Program-made: the position numbers and the translations under genes
Shown here: positions 7,674 to 14,104 of the stretch, one piece after another
Position numbering within the stretch: the first letter of the stretch is position 1
Layout of the letters: the number at the start of each line of letters is the position of its first letter
Notes under the pieces: generated by a model
The model's database searches: none
Seen by the model: only the letters and a program-made list of their open reading frames with translations
Told to the model about the DNA's origin: nothing
Source: a virus
Direction: 5' to 3' (one strand)
IMG/VR virus record: IMGVR_UViG_3300010396_000062
Location: 1 to 43,994 of that record
DNA length: 43,994 nt

Positions 7674-8109
7674 GCTTGGTCTCCTGTTTGGCGTTGACTT
7701 CGTTGCGCACAAAGTTGGCGGCGGAGATGAGGTCCTGGCGAAGTTCCTCGCCGGGAATGCCATCCGTCCAGGCAGCTTCAGCGCCATCGGCGGTGATGAC
7801 GACGACGACCCGCGCATTGAAGATCTGGCGCAAGCGGCGGACCTCTTTGCGGATGTCCGGCGGCGCGACCTGCTTCGGTACGGGCGAGCTGGCCGGCTTC
7901 GCGCTGCTCTTGAAGTCCTCCGACTTCGGGCAGGTGGCGAAGTGTGGCGTCATGACGGCGTGGTCGCTGGCGATGGCATTGAATGGCAGATTCCTGCCGT
8001 TGGTGGTCTTCCACCACTCGATCTTCGCGTTGCATCCCTTGCACACGGAGTTGCTTTTGAACGTGTAGCCGGCGCGCAGCATCTCCTGCTTCGTCTCGGG
8101 CATGCTCAT
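7666..8109 (-). CDS. Hypothetical protein with zinc-like Cys cluster
   Basis: A 147-residue protein. An N-terminal CKGC near residues 23-26, followed by a WWKT-NGRNLPFNA segment and HFATCP near 56-61, suggests one metal-binding fold of a type common in small phage proteins. The middle is Pro/Ser/Lys-rich. A C-terminal alpha/beta part (VRRLRQIFNARVVVVITADG) follows. It is coupled to both neighbours: ATGA overlap upstream, 8-bp overlap downstream. No function can be named. Confidence 0.55.
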   Translation of the reverse strand: MSMPETKQEMLRAGYTFKSNSVCKGCNAKIEWWKTTNGRNLPFNAIASDHAVMTPHFATCPKSEDFKSSAKPASSPVPKQVAPPDIRKEVRRLRQIFNARVVVVITADGAEAAWTDGIPGEELRQDLISAANFVRNEVNAKQETKRG

Positions 8110-8477
8110 GCGGAGACTCCTTCCCGCGCCAGCTTTTCGCGAACGCGCTCGGCCAGCGCTTCACCCTCGGCGCTGGGCCGCGGGCCGTGGAAGTACTGCG
8201 TCGGTCCGGGAACGTGCGGCAGGTCCCACGAGCTGTGGATCAGCAGGCGGCGCTGCAGGCTGTTGGTCGCAGCGCGCAGTATCGCGCCGGTCGAGCTGTA
8301 GGCGAGAGCGAGGCGGTCATCGCTCTTCGCGTCGCCGATGCCCATCGCGCGCAGCGCAGCGCCGAGTTCCGCCGCCGTCTTGCCGCCGCCGGCGACCGCG
8401 AGGATGATCGCGGCGTCGATCTCATCGCGGCGCTCGAAGTAGCCTTTGTCGTCGGTGAGGGAGAAGTTCATACTCAT
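8106..8477 (-). CDS. Hypothetical protein, winged-helix-like pattern
   Basis: A 123-residue protein from the ATG at 8477, chosen because it forms ATGA with the upstream stop. The helices IDAAIILAVAGG, KTAAELGAALRAMG and LQRRLLIHSSW follow the order of a small winged-helix domain. The C-terminal third (PTQYFHGPRPSAEGEALAER) is charged. It sits in a run of uncharacterised early genes between the transposition genes and GemA. DNA binding is an inference. Confidence 0.5.
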   Translation of the reverse strand: MSMNFSLTDDKGYFERRDEIDAAIILAVAGGGKTAAELGAALRAMGIGDAKSDDRLALAYSSTGAILRAATNSLQRRLLIHSSWDLPHVPGPTQYFHGPRPSAEGEALAERVREKLAREGVSA

Positions 8478-9037
8478 GCCGCGGTCCTCCGCGCAACATC
8501 GACAAGCCACTCCGCGAGCGGACGAACTGTGACCGTGCGTTCGCTTTTCTTCATCTCGCGGCTGTTACCGCTGGCAGTCGTCGAAACGATGACTTCCGGC
8601 TTTCCGAGCCGCAGCGGTACGGGCGGCAGATTCGATGGTCTGCAACCGACGATGTAAAACCACGTCGCCTTCATCGCGGGAAAGCCGAACCAGAATTGCG
8701 GCATGGCGACCGTGTACCCGTCCCATTGATCGAATTCGCCCGGAACCGGAAGTTTGAGATCGTCGAGCTTCCAAAGTGTCGATAAGTAGGGATGCTCGAG
8801 CACGCCGCCAAATTTACGGACCTGTTCGACGGCCCAGATGGCGTGGCTGTCGCGTTCGGCATCTTCGTTAGCGAAGGCGCGAAGTCTGCAATATCCGGCG
8901 CATGGAGGATGCGCAACCACCGGAGTTCCGCCCGGCCAGTTCCGCGCATCGCGATCCTCGTCCCAAACGTCGACGGACGGAAGCTGCTTATAGATGCTGT
9001 CGCGCCGCGCGAAGAGAACCGAGACTGGAATGCTCAT
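8474..9037 (-). CDS. DNA-methylase-like phage protein (PPC motif)
   Basis: A 187-residue protein of a type I recognise from many phages: VSVLFARRDSIYKQLPSVDV, then RDARNWPGGTPVVAHPPC (Pro-Pro-Cys as in motif IV of cytosine-5 methylases), then GGVLEHPYLSTLW (resembling the ENV region), then a WFYIVGCRP strand. It is about half the usual length of an active C5 methylase, and I do not see the SAM-binding FxGxG loop. It could be a degenerate methylase or a protein reusing that fold for protection or modification of phage DNA. Start and stop overlap neighbours by ATGA. Confidence 0.6.
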   Translation of the reverse strand: MSIPVSVLFARRDSIYKQLPSVDVWDEDRDARNWPGGTPVVAHPPCAGYCRLRAFANEDAERDSHAIWAVEQVRKFGGVLEHPYLSTLWKLDDLKLPVPGEFDQWDGYTVAMPQFWFGFPAMKATWFYIVGCRPSNLPPVPLRLGKPEVIVSTTASGNSREMKKSERTVTVRPLAEWLVDVARRTAA

Positions 9038-9516
9038 GCGCCCTCCAGTTCGAGCTCGACTTGGCGGGTGAGCTCGGCGGCGGTTTGGCGGCCGCGGCGC
9101 ATCTTGTGCACCACACGCAGCATGGTGACGGCCTGCGAATACATCAGCTGCACGGTCTCTTCGCTCTCGGCCTCGGTGGCGACGATGTAGTAGCCGCCTC
9201 CGCTCGCGTCGCGCGACGCGCCGATCTGCACGCCGAAGCTCTGGCGCAGGTCCTGCACCAGCTCCTTGACCATGCGCGCGTTCATGCTGAGCGACCGCAT
9301 GAGGATGTGCAGCGGCACCGCGCGGCGCTTGCCTTGGTGCGGGCGCAGCTGCTGTAGCAGGCGGACCTGCGTGACGCGCGGCGCCCAGGCGCAGTCGCGG
9401 CCCGCGATCACGTCGTCCACACGGCGCAGGACCTGGTCGGCGAAGGTGTCAAAGAGACTCCCCGCCGGCAAGGCCTGCGACTGCGTGCTGTAGACGGATT
9501 CGGGATCGTGGGTCAT
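9034..9516 (-). CDS. Winged-helix DNA-binding protein
   Basis: A 160-residue protein. Residues about 70-112 (VPLHILMRSLSMNARMVKEL, then a wing with GGGYYIVAT) show the classic helix-turn-helix plus beta-wing series used by phage replication and regulatory proteins. A helical C-terminus (VTMLRVVHKMRRGRQ) follows. The stop overlaps the methylase-like gene's start. Likely regulates or assists replication; the exact target is unknown. Confidence 0.55.
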   Translation of the reverse strand: MTHDPESVYSTQSQALPAGSLFDTFADQVLRRVDDVIAGRDCAWAPRVTQVRLLQQLRPHQGKRRAVPLHILMRSLSMNARMVKELVQDLRQSFGVQIGASRDASGGGYYIVATEAESEETVQLMYSQAVTMLRVVHKMRRGRQTAAELTRQVELELEGA

Positions 9517-9522
9517 GGCGGC

Positions 9523-9876
9523 TTAGTAGTGCTCTTCCTCGTCGTCCTGCTCTTCCTCGTCGATCGCTTCGCCGGGCAGGCCGGCTTCGAGCGTCCGCTC
9601 CGGCTTGAGCATCCGGCGCGCGTCCCACGCCGCGATCGGCGCGACCTGGAATTGTTTGGCAAGTGCGAGCGCGGTCTCTTCGGTGACCGGCGTGATGCCA
9701 TAGATGGCAGCCGGTCCATAGAAGCGCGTTACCGCCTGCAGCTCGCCGATCGCCGGAACGTCGACACGGATGAACTTGCCGCCACCGATCTCGGCCTCGG
9801 TGACCTTGCCTGCGATGCGCTGATGGCCGAACAGCTCGACCAGAGCGAAATGCTCGAATGGTGTCTTCTCCTGCAT
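9523..9876 (-). CDS. Conserved phage hypothetical protein, acidic C-terminus
   Basis: A 117-residue protein. The N-terminal half (FEHFALVELFGHQRIAGKVT, then FYGPAAIYGITP) is a small beta-rich module I recall from many prophages without a known function. The C-terminus is a run of Glu and Asp (EEEQDDEEE), a possible nucleic-acid mimic or protein-docking tail. The stop lies 6 bp before the next gene. Confidence 0.55.
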   Translation of the reverse strand: MQEKTPFEHFALVELFGHQRIAGKVTEAEIGGGKFIRVDVPAIGELQAVTRFYGPAAIYGITPVTEETALALAKQFQVAPIAAWDARRMLKPERTLEAGLPGEAIDEEEQDDEEEHY

Positions 9877-10107
9877 CTATTCCTCCTCGATCCCTCTTCG
9901 GTTGGCCTGCAGCTCGTGCGCGCAATCGCGAAGCTGCTGCAGGATGCGTGGATTCTTGCGACGGCGCTTGCGCAGGCCGCGCTGATAGATGGCCCAAACG
10001 GTTTGCTTATTCGCACCGATCACGCGGCCGATCTCCTCGAAGGTCATCGCGAAGTGATGAACCTGAAGGCCGGCGTCTACTGCGCGCTCTTTGTGACCGG
10101 TCGGCAA
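9877..10107 (-). CDS. Small sigma-region-4-like HTH protein
   Basis: A 76-residue protein from a TTG start at 10107, placed 6 bp after an AGGGAGGG ribosome site. The longer open frame to 10257 is an arginine-rich shadow of the upstream gene. The core MTFEEIGRVIGANKQTVWAI is a helix-turn-helix of the kind found in region 4 of sigma factors and in small regulators. A strongly basic segment (RGLRKRRRKN) follows. Its stop abuts the next ATG. It probably binds DNA; target unknown. Confidence 0.5.
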   Translation of the reverse strand: MPTGHKERAVDAGLQVHHFAMTFEEIGRVIGANKQTVWAIYQRGLRKRRRKNPRILQQLRDCAHELQANRRGIEEE

Positions 10108-10109
10108 AG

Positions 10110-10310
10110 CTAGACCCTCCCTGGCTGCGCGCGGCGGCGATCGAGCAGTTCCTGAAACAGGTCTGCCCAGCCGTTCTGCGTGTCGCGGTAGAGCTGGACG
10201 TTGGCCGGGCGCTCGATGTGGCGCTCGGCTGCGCCGGCGAGATCGCGGTGCTTGCAAACGAGCTGCTCAAGCTGCGCGTCGGTGATGTTGGCTTCGACAA
10301 TGCGCGCCAT
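10110..10310 (-). CDS. Small hypothetical helical protein
   Basis: A 66-residue protein from the ATG at 10310, which shares one base with the upstream stop (TGATG). It is mostly helical and charged (ITDAQLEQLVCKHRDLAGAA). No family was recognised. Earlier starts in the frame would read through the upstream gene's coding region. Confidence 0.45.
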   Translation of the reverse strand: MARIVEANITDAQLEQLVCKHRDLAGAAERHIERPANVQLYRDTQNGWADLFQELLDRRRAQPGRV

Positions 10311-10738
10311 CACTTCACCTCCGGAACGATGAGGATGTCGGCGGGAGCTTTGACGCGAACCCACGAGGCGCACTCAGGGTGGCGCTCGATCAGGTTGCAG
10401 AGGTTGAGATAGAAGACGGCATTGTCGACTTCCTCGCGGGCGTCGATATCGTTCTTTCCTTCCAACTCACCGATGTCGAACCACGGCTCCTCGTCTTCGC
10501 CGATCGCGACTACATCGCAGAGCGTCTCGATAGTGGCTGTGGTGTGGTGGTACGCATGCATCCACGCGAGCATCGCGATCTGGTCGGCGTGCCGGCGTTC
10601 GAGCAGCTCCTGCAGCGCGCTGGCGAGTTGCGCGCAACGTACGCGTGTCTCCGGACCGATACCGAGTCCGGCGGCGAGCTTGCGGTCATACTCGATCGCG
10701 GCCAGCAGCTGCTCGTTGGTGAGTTCGCATTTATGCAC
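10310..10738 (-). CDS. Hypothetical helical protein
   Basis: A 142-residue protein from a GTG at 10738 that overlaps the upstream stop by 8 bp. This start avoids an Arg/Ser-rich shadow N-terminus. It is acidic overall and predicted all-helical (LTNEQLLAAIEYDRKLAAGL, then LQELLERRHADQIAMLAWMH), with a C-terminal ECASWVRVKAPADILIVPE. Nothing identifies a function. Confidence 0.45.
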   Translation of the reverse strand: MHKCELTNEQLLAAIEYDRKLAAGLGIGPETRVRCAQLASALQELLERRHADQIAMLAWMHAYHHTTATIETLCDVVAIGEDEEPWFDIGELEGKNDIDAREEVDNAVFYLNLCNLIERHPECASWVRVKAPADILIVPEVK

Positions 10739-11057
10739 GCGCGACCTCCCGCATCTGTGCCATCGTCTGGCGCGCGGACTCAACGCAACTGTCGACAATG
10801 ACCGAGGCCATAAACTGCGCGCGCGCGGATGGCGCATCCGCTTCGGCTGGTTCCTCGTCCAGGATGCCGTCGAGGTGCAGCTCGTAAAGCGCCCCCTTCT
10901 CCTCGGGCGGCAGCGCGTCCCACCACACGTCGAGGTGCGCCTCGGTGAGGCAGTGGACGTTGTGATCGTCGGAGACGACGGCATAGATGGAATCTTTCGA
11001 GCGGCGGCGGCCCTCGGCTTCCATGCGTTTCGTCATGCGCTGGGCGAGTGTCTTCAT
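10731..11057 (-). CDS. Hypothetical protein
   Basis: A 108-residue protein from the ATG at 11057 (MKTLAQRMTKRME), which forms ATGA with the upstream stop. A basic N-terminus is followed by an SIYAVVSDDHNVHCLTEAHL segment and an acidic helical C-terminus. No family was recognised. Confidence 0.45.
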   Translation of the reverse strand: MKTLAQRMTKRMEAEGRRRSKDSIYAVVSDDHNVHCLTEAHLDVWWDALPPEEKGALYELHLDGILDEEPAEADAPSARAQFMASVIVDSCVESARQTMAQMREVARA

Positions 11058-11398
11058 CGGATGGCCTCCATGCGCGAGCAGCGCGTGTTGAGAGAGGTCC
11101 ACAGAGCCTTCGCGCTATCGATCCTCTCGTTATCCTGGGCGGTGGCGATGCGCAGCTTGATCCAGCGCGCGTCCTTGGTCTGTTCGAGAATCCAGGTCTC
11201 GACCGTCTGTACGTTGCGGCGGCGAGTCTGACTCCATTGCGTCACGCGGATATCGATGCGGCCGAGCCACTTCCATTCGCGCGCGCAGAAGAACAGCTCG
11301 GCCGGTTCGGCGAAGCCGTCCTTCGATGCCGGCAGCAGCTTCGGGATGCCGCGCTGGTCCATGCGCTCGGCGATCTCGGGAAAGGTGAGGACTTCCAT
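11054..11398 (-). CDS. Hypothetical protein
   Basis: A 114-residue basic protein beginning LTFPEIAERMDQRGIPKLLP. A helix-turn-helix is possible there, but the rest (EWKWLGRIDIRVTQWSQTRR) is beta-like. It overlaps the downstream gene by ATGA and starts one base inside the upstream stop. Function unknown. Confidence 0.45.
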   Translation of the reverse strand: MEVLTFPEIAERMDQRGIPKLLPASKDGFAEPAELFFCAREWKWLGRIDIRVTQWSQTRRRNVQTVETWILEQTKDARWIKLRIATAQDNERIDSAKALWTSLNTRCSRMEAIR

Positions 11399-11637
11399 CA
11401 GGCAGCCGTCTTTCTGGACTCACGCGTCAGGCGACGGCGGAGCTGGCCGTTTGCCGTATTCAAGATTGCGACGAGCCGGTCTTCGATGGCCTTGGCGTTG
11501 TCGCTGGCGCGAACGGCTTCACGCGCGATCGCATTCGGGTTGCGTGCGCCATCGAGCGATTCGATCTGAGAGAGATGGCCCTCCAGATACTGAATCCGAA
11601 CACGGATGGCCTTGAGGTTTGCTTTGGTACTTGCCAT
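11398..11637 (-). CDS. Small coiled-coil hypothetical protein
   Basis: A 79-residue protein from the ATG at 11637, sharing one base with the upstream stop (TGATG). It is helical throughout, with a leucine/isoleucine heptad pattern (IRVRIQYLEGHLSQIESLDG) and a basic end. No family was recognised. Confidence 0.45.
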   Translation of the reverse strand: MASTKANLKAIRVRIQYLEGHLSQIESLDGARNPNAIAREAVRASDNAKAIEDRLVAILNTANGQLRRRLTRESRKTAA

Positions 11638-12194
11638 CAGGCAGCCGCCTTTCTGCTGGCGCGCGGCTTGCGCGCCGGCTTCTCGGGCTGGATGACCTCG
11701 ATCTTGACGGTGGGCGCCTTGGTCTTCAGATCGACGCATTTACCGAACAGGGAGAGGACCTTCTCCTCGGTGCGGCGCGACAGGCTGAGCGTCTTGAGCA
11801 GCTCGCGGGCGCCCTCGACCAGGCGATGCGTGATCTGCCGCGCGAAGAGGCGCTCGAAGATTCCTTCCGCGACCTGCTCGCAGAGATAATTCTCCAGTTC
11901 CTCGACGGCCGGCTCATGCACGGTGACGGTGGTGCCGCGCGTGACGGTGACGGCGTTGCGGCGGCCGGCGAGGCGGATGGACTGCTCGGCGTGCGGCGGG
12001 CGCGTGCCGTGCAGATCGACGACGAGGACCAGCTTCTTCTGCGCGGCCTCCATCGTTTCCTTCGCGGCGCGATAGCAGGCCTGCGCGTTTTGGAAGAAAA
12101 GGATCTCTGCGTCGATCTCTTCGGGTGTTGGCTTCGGCGCTGGCTCGGGTGGCGCGGGATGCAGTTGCGGATCGAATTCGAGGGCGGCGGTCAT
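11637..12194 (-). CDS. Hypothetical helical protein with basic C-terminus
   Basis: A 185-residue protein. A Pro-rich N-terminus is followed by helices (ACYRAAKETMEAAQKKLVLV), a short beta segment (NAVTVTRGTTVTVHEP) and a helical region with LENYLCEQVAEGIFERLFAR. The tail is basic and Ala/Pro/Lys/Arg-rich, resembling a DNA-binding or host-factor-docking tail. Function is not recognisable. It begins 15 bp after the zinc-ribbon gene. Confidence 0.5.
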   Translation of the reverse strand: MTAALEFDPQLHPAPPEPAPKPTPEEIDAEILFFQNAQACYRAAKETMEAAQKKLVLVVDLHGTRPPHAEQSIRLAGRRNAVTVTRGTTVTVHEPAVEELENYLCEQVAEGIFERLFARQITHRLVEGARELLKTLSLSRRTEEKVLSLFGKCVDLKTKAPTVKIEVIQPEKPARKPRASRKAAA

Positions 12195-12209
12195 GCGGCG
12201 GTTCTCCTT

Positions 12210-12401
12210 TTAGGTCAGTTCCTGGTAAGCGTCGGTGCCGAGCACGGTGATGGTGAGGTTGCGGCCTCCGCAGCGCGTGCAGACCTGCGGCTCGGTTTGC
12301 GTGACGCGATGCAGGCCGCAGTCGCACATCACGTCGTAGGTGCGGACGGTCTGCGCGGTGAGGTCCTGCAGCTTGGGCGTCATCTGCGGCTCGGAGTGCA
12401 T
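12210..12401 (-). CDS. Small zinc-ribbon protein
   Basis: A 63-residue protein from the ATG at 12401. CDC (26-28) and CTRC (41-44) form a four-cysteine ribbon (C26-x-C28-x12-C41-x2-C44). The start shares its first base with the stop of the 40-residue membrane gene upstream. Zinc ribbons in small phage proteins often contact host RNA polymerase or nucleic acid; that role is inference. Confidence 0.55.
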   Translation of the reverse strand: MHSEPQMTPKLQDLTAQTVRTYDVMCDCGLHRVTQTEPQVCTRCGGRNLTITVLGTDAYQELT

Positions 12402-12523
12402 CAGCGCGGCCCTCCGTGCGAGTTGACGACCAGGCGAATCAGCGGCCAGTAGAGATACACCAGCAGCGCGAGGTAGGCGACGAATGCGACGCAGAGCGCG
12501 ACGAGGATGCGGACGTTGATCAT
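12401..12523 (-). CDS. 40-residue single-pass membrane protein
   Basis: ATG at 12523 forms ATGA with the upstream stop and lies 8 bp after GGAG; an ATG two codons earlier (12529) is too close to that site. Residues about 5-30 are one hydrophobic helix (ILVALCVAFVAYLALLVYLY) ending in WPL, followed by a short polar tail. The tight overlaps with both neighbours and the clean membrane helix support it as a real gene. Candidate roles are a membrane-acting inhibitor or a small exclusion protein. Confidence 0.55.
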   Translation of the reverse strand: MINVRILVALCVAFVAYLALLVYLYWPLIRLVVNSHGGPR

Positions 12524-12684
12524 CGGCATGGCTCCGGATTGAAGGTGGCGGCGATCCGCGCGTCGATGGCGCGCAGCGATCTGGAGATTTCGAGCGCCGT
12601 GCGCGCCGAGACGCCGAGCGAAAACGTTGCGACCAGGATGAGGGCGAAGGCAATGCCGCGCGCGATGTCGAGATGCTTTGCCAT
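12520..12684 (-). CDS. 54-residue membrane-anchored protein
   Basis: ATG at 12684 overlaps the upstream stop (TGATG); the stop at 12520-12522 overlaps the next start (ATGA). Residues 10-27 are hydrophobic (GIAFALILVATFSLGVSA), then an amphipathic helix (LEISRSLRAIDARIAATF) follows. The plan is a single-pass anchor with a short soluble tail. No family was recognised. Confidence 0.55.
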   Translation of the reverse strand: MAKHLDIARGIAFALILVATFSLGVSARTALEISRSLRAIDARIAATFNPEPCR

Positions 12685-13073
12685 CACTGGCCTCCGAGGT
12701 TGAAGGCGCCGCGCATCCAGGCGTCGAGCAGAACGTAGGCGAGCCAGAGGATTACGCCGGTGACGGTGACGGCGCAGATGTTGCTGAAGAGCCGGTCCAG
12801 GGCGCGCCAGTTGAACGCGGCCAGAAGATCCTCGGCGCGCTCGTTCCAGCGGATGGCCCAGGCGCGGAAGCGCGACTTGCGGCTGATCTCTCCGAGAGCC
12901 TTATCAAAAAGCTCTGGACAGTCGCGTTGGATTCTCGCCAGATATTCCGGATCGCTAGGTTTTAATTCTCCCTCGAAACGACGCGCTTTTAGGAGCGCGT
13001 CGAACTCGGGTTTACTCTGCGGCGGCCAGAATGGGTTGAGATGAGTCTCTTTGTCTCTGCGTGCGGTCATCAT
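12684..13073 (-). CDS. Hypothetical protein with C-terminal membrane helix
   Basis: 129 residues from the ATG at 13073, which forms ATGA with the stop of the ATPase gene. The long upstream open frame to 13367 is a shadow of that ATPase. The N-terminal two thirds are soluble and charged (DPEYLARIQRDCPELFDKAL), and one membrane helix lies near residues 98-116 (TVTGVILWLAYVLLDAW). It is the first of three consecutive small membrane-associated genes directly after the transposition genes. Confidence 0.55.
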   Translation of the reverse strand: MMTARRDKETHLNPFWPPQSKPEFDALLKARRFEGELKPSDPEYLARIQRDCPELFDKALGEISRKSRFRAWAIRWNERAEDLLAAFNWRALDRLFSNICAVTVTGVILWLAYVLLDAWMRGAFNLGGQ

Positions 13074-14104
13074 GCGTCGGTCTCTTTCCGCGGCGAGGCT
13101 TCGGCCCCTGCCTTCCGCTGTGCGATTTGCTGCTGAATGCCGTGGATCGTGAAGAACAGATCGCGGGCGGAGATGTACTCGAACTTGCGGACGGCGATCT
13201 TGCCGCTCTCCGAGTGCTGCGTGCGCGATGCCTTGGCGCGGCAGCCGGCGAGCAGCGAGTCGCACTGCGCTTCGGTGTGCGGGCCGAGCGCGGCGCGGAT
13301 GATCTCGCGCGATTCGGCAACGGACGGACCGTTGAGCGTGAGCGTCTTGCGCACGCGCGAGCGCCACTGCTCCATCTGCCAGTGCGAGAGCCGCTGCGTG
13401 AGGTCATGCGAGCCGGCCAGCACGACGCCGAAGTACGGCGGCAGGTCGAGCAGCTGGCGCAGGATTTCGAGGCCGGCGTGCGCGAGGTGCTGCGCTTCGT
13501 CGACGATGAGCAGGATGCGGCCCTGGCCGAGGAACGTGCGCAGCTTGCGCACGAGGTGATCGATGAAGCCGCGGTTGGGGATGCCGGCGGTGTTGCAGAT
13601 CTCACGCAGCAGGCTCATGGGCGCGTGGTCCTGGCGGGCATAGACATAGATGGCACGGGCGCCGTCGCCGCGCGCGTTGATGGCGCGCTCGGCCGCGCGC
13701 AGCGAGAATGTCTTCTGCGTGCCGGGAGGTCCGTCGATCACATACGCCGAGCCGTGTTCGAGCGCCTTGGTGCAGGAGTCGACGATGCGGCGATAGTCCG
13801 CGGTGGCGTGCGCGAACTCGATGACCTCGGCCTGCTCGCCCTCCCAGCGGTCCATGAAGCTCTTGAGCGCGGCGCGGATGTTGCGCGTGTTGCGCGTGGG
13901 ATCATGCTCATCGGTGAGCGGATTATTGAAATGCCCGTTGAGGTAGACATGCAGCGACGATGGCGCATAGCCGATGGCCTGCGAGAACTCGGACGAGGTG
14001 AGGCCGGTGCGCTGCTGGAACACAGTGGCCCGGGCCACCATGTCGGCGTCCGAGGGCAGGTCCATGGCGGCGAGTTCGGCCTTGCGCTGGGTGGTGAGTG
14101 CCAT
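13070..14104 (-). CDS. MuB-type AAA+ ATPase, transposition target-selection protein
   Basis: A 344-residue protein. Walker A is GPPGTQKT (125-132), Walker B is ILLIVDEAQ (197-205), and a sensor-like LAGSHDL lies near 229-235. An N-terminal Cro-like HTH (about 33-62: LTSSEFSQAIGYAPSSLHVY) precedes the ATPase, as in Mu B. The family binds DNA as ATP-dependent filaments, delivers target DNA to the transposase and gives target immunity. Its stop overlaps the next gene by ATGA, and its ATG directly abuts the transposase stop, so A and B are co-expressed as in Mu. Confidence 0.9.
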   Translation of the reverse strand: MALTTQRKAELAAMDLPSDADMVARATVFQQRTGLTSSEFSQAIGYAPSSLHVYLNGHFNNPLTDEHDPTRNTRNIRAALKSFMDRWEGEQAEVIEFAHATADYRRIVDSCTKALEHGSAYVIDGPPGTQKTFSLRAAERAINARGDGARAIYVYARQDHAPMSLLREICNTAGIPNRGFIDHLVRKLRTFLGQGRILLIVDEAQHLAHAGLEILRQLLDLPPYFGVVLAGSHDLTQRLSHWQMEQWRSRVRKTLTLNGPSVAESREIIRAALGPHTEAQCDSLLAGCRAKASRTQHSESGKIAVRKFEYISARDLFFTIHGIQQQIAQRKAGAEASPRKETDA

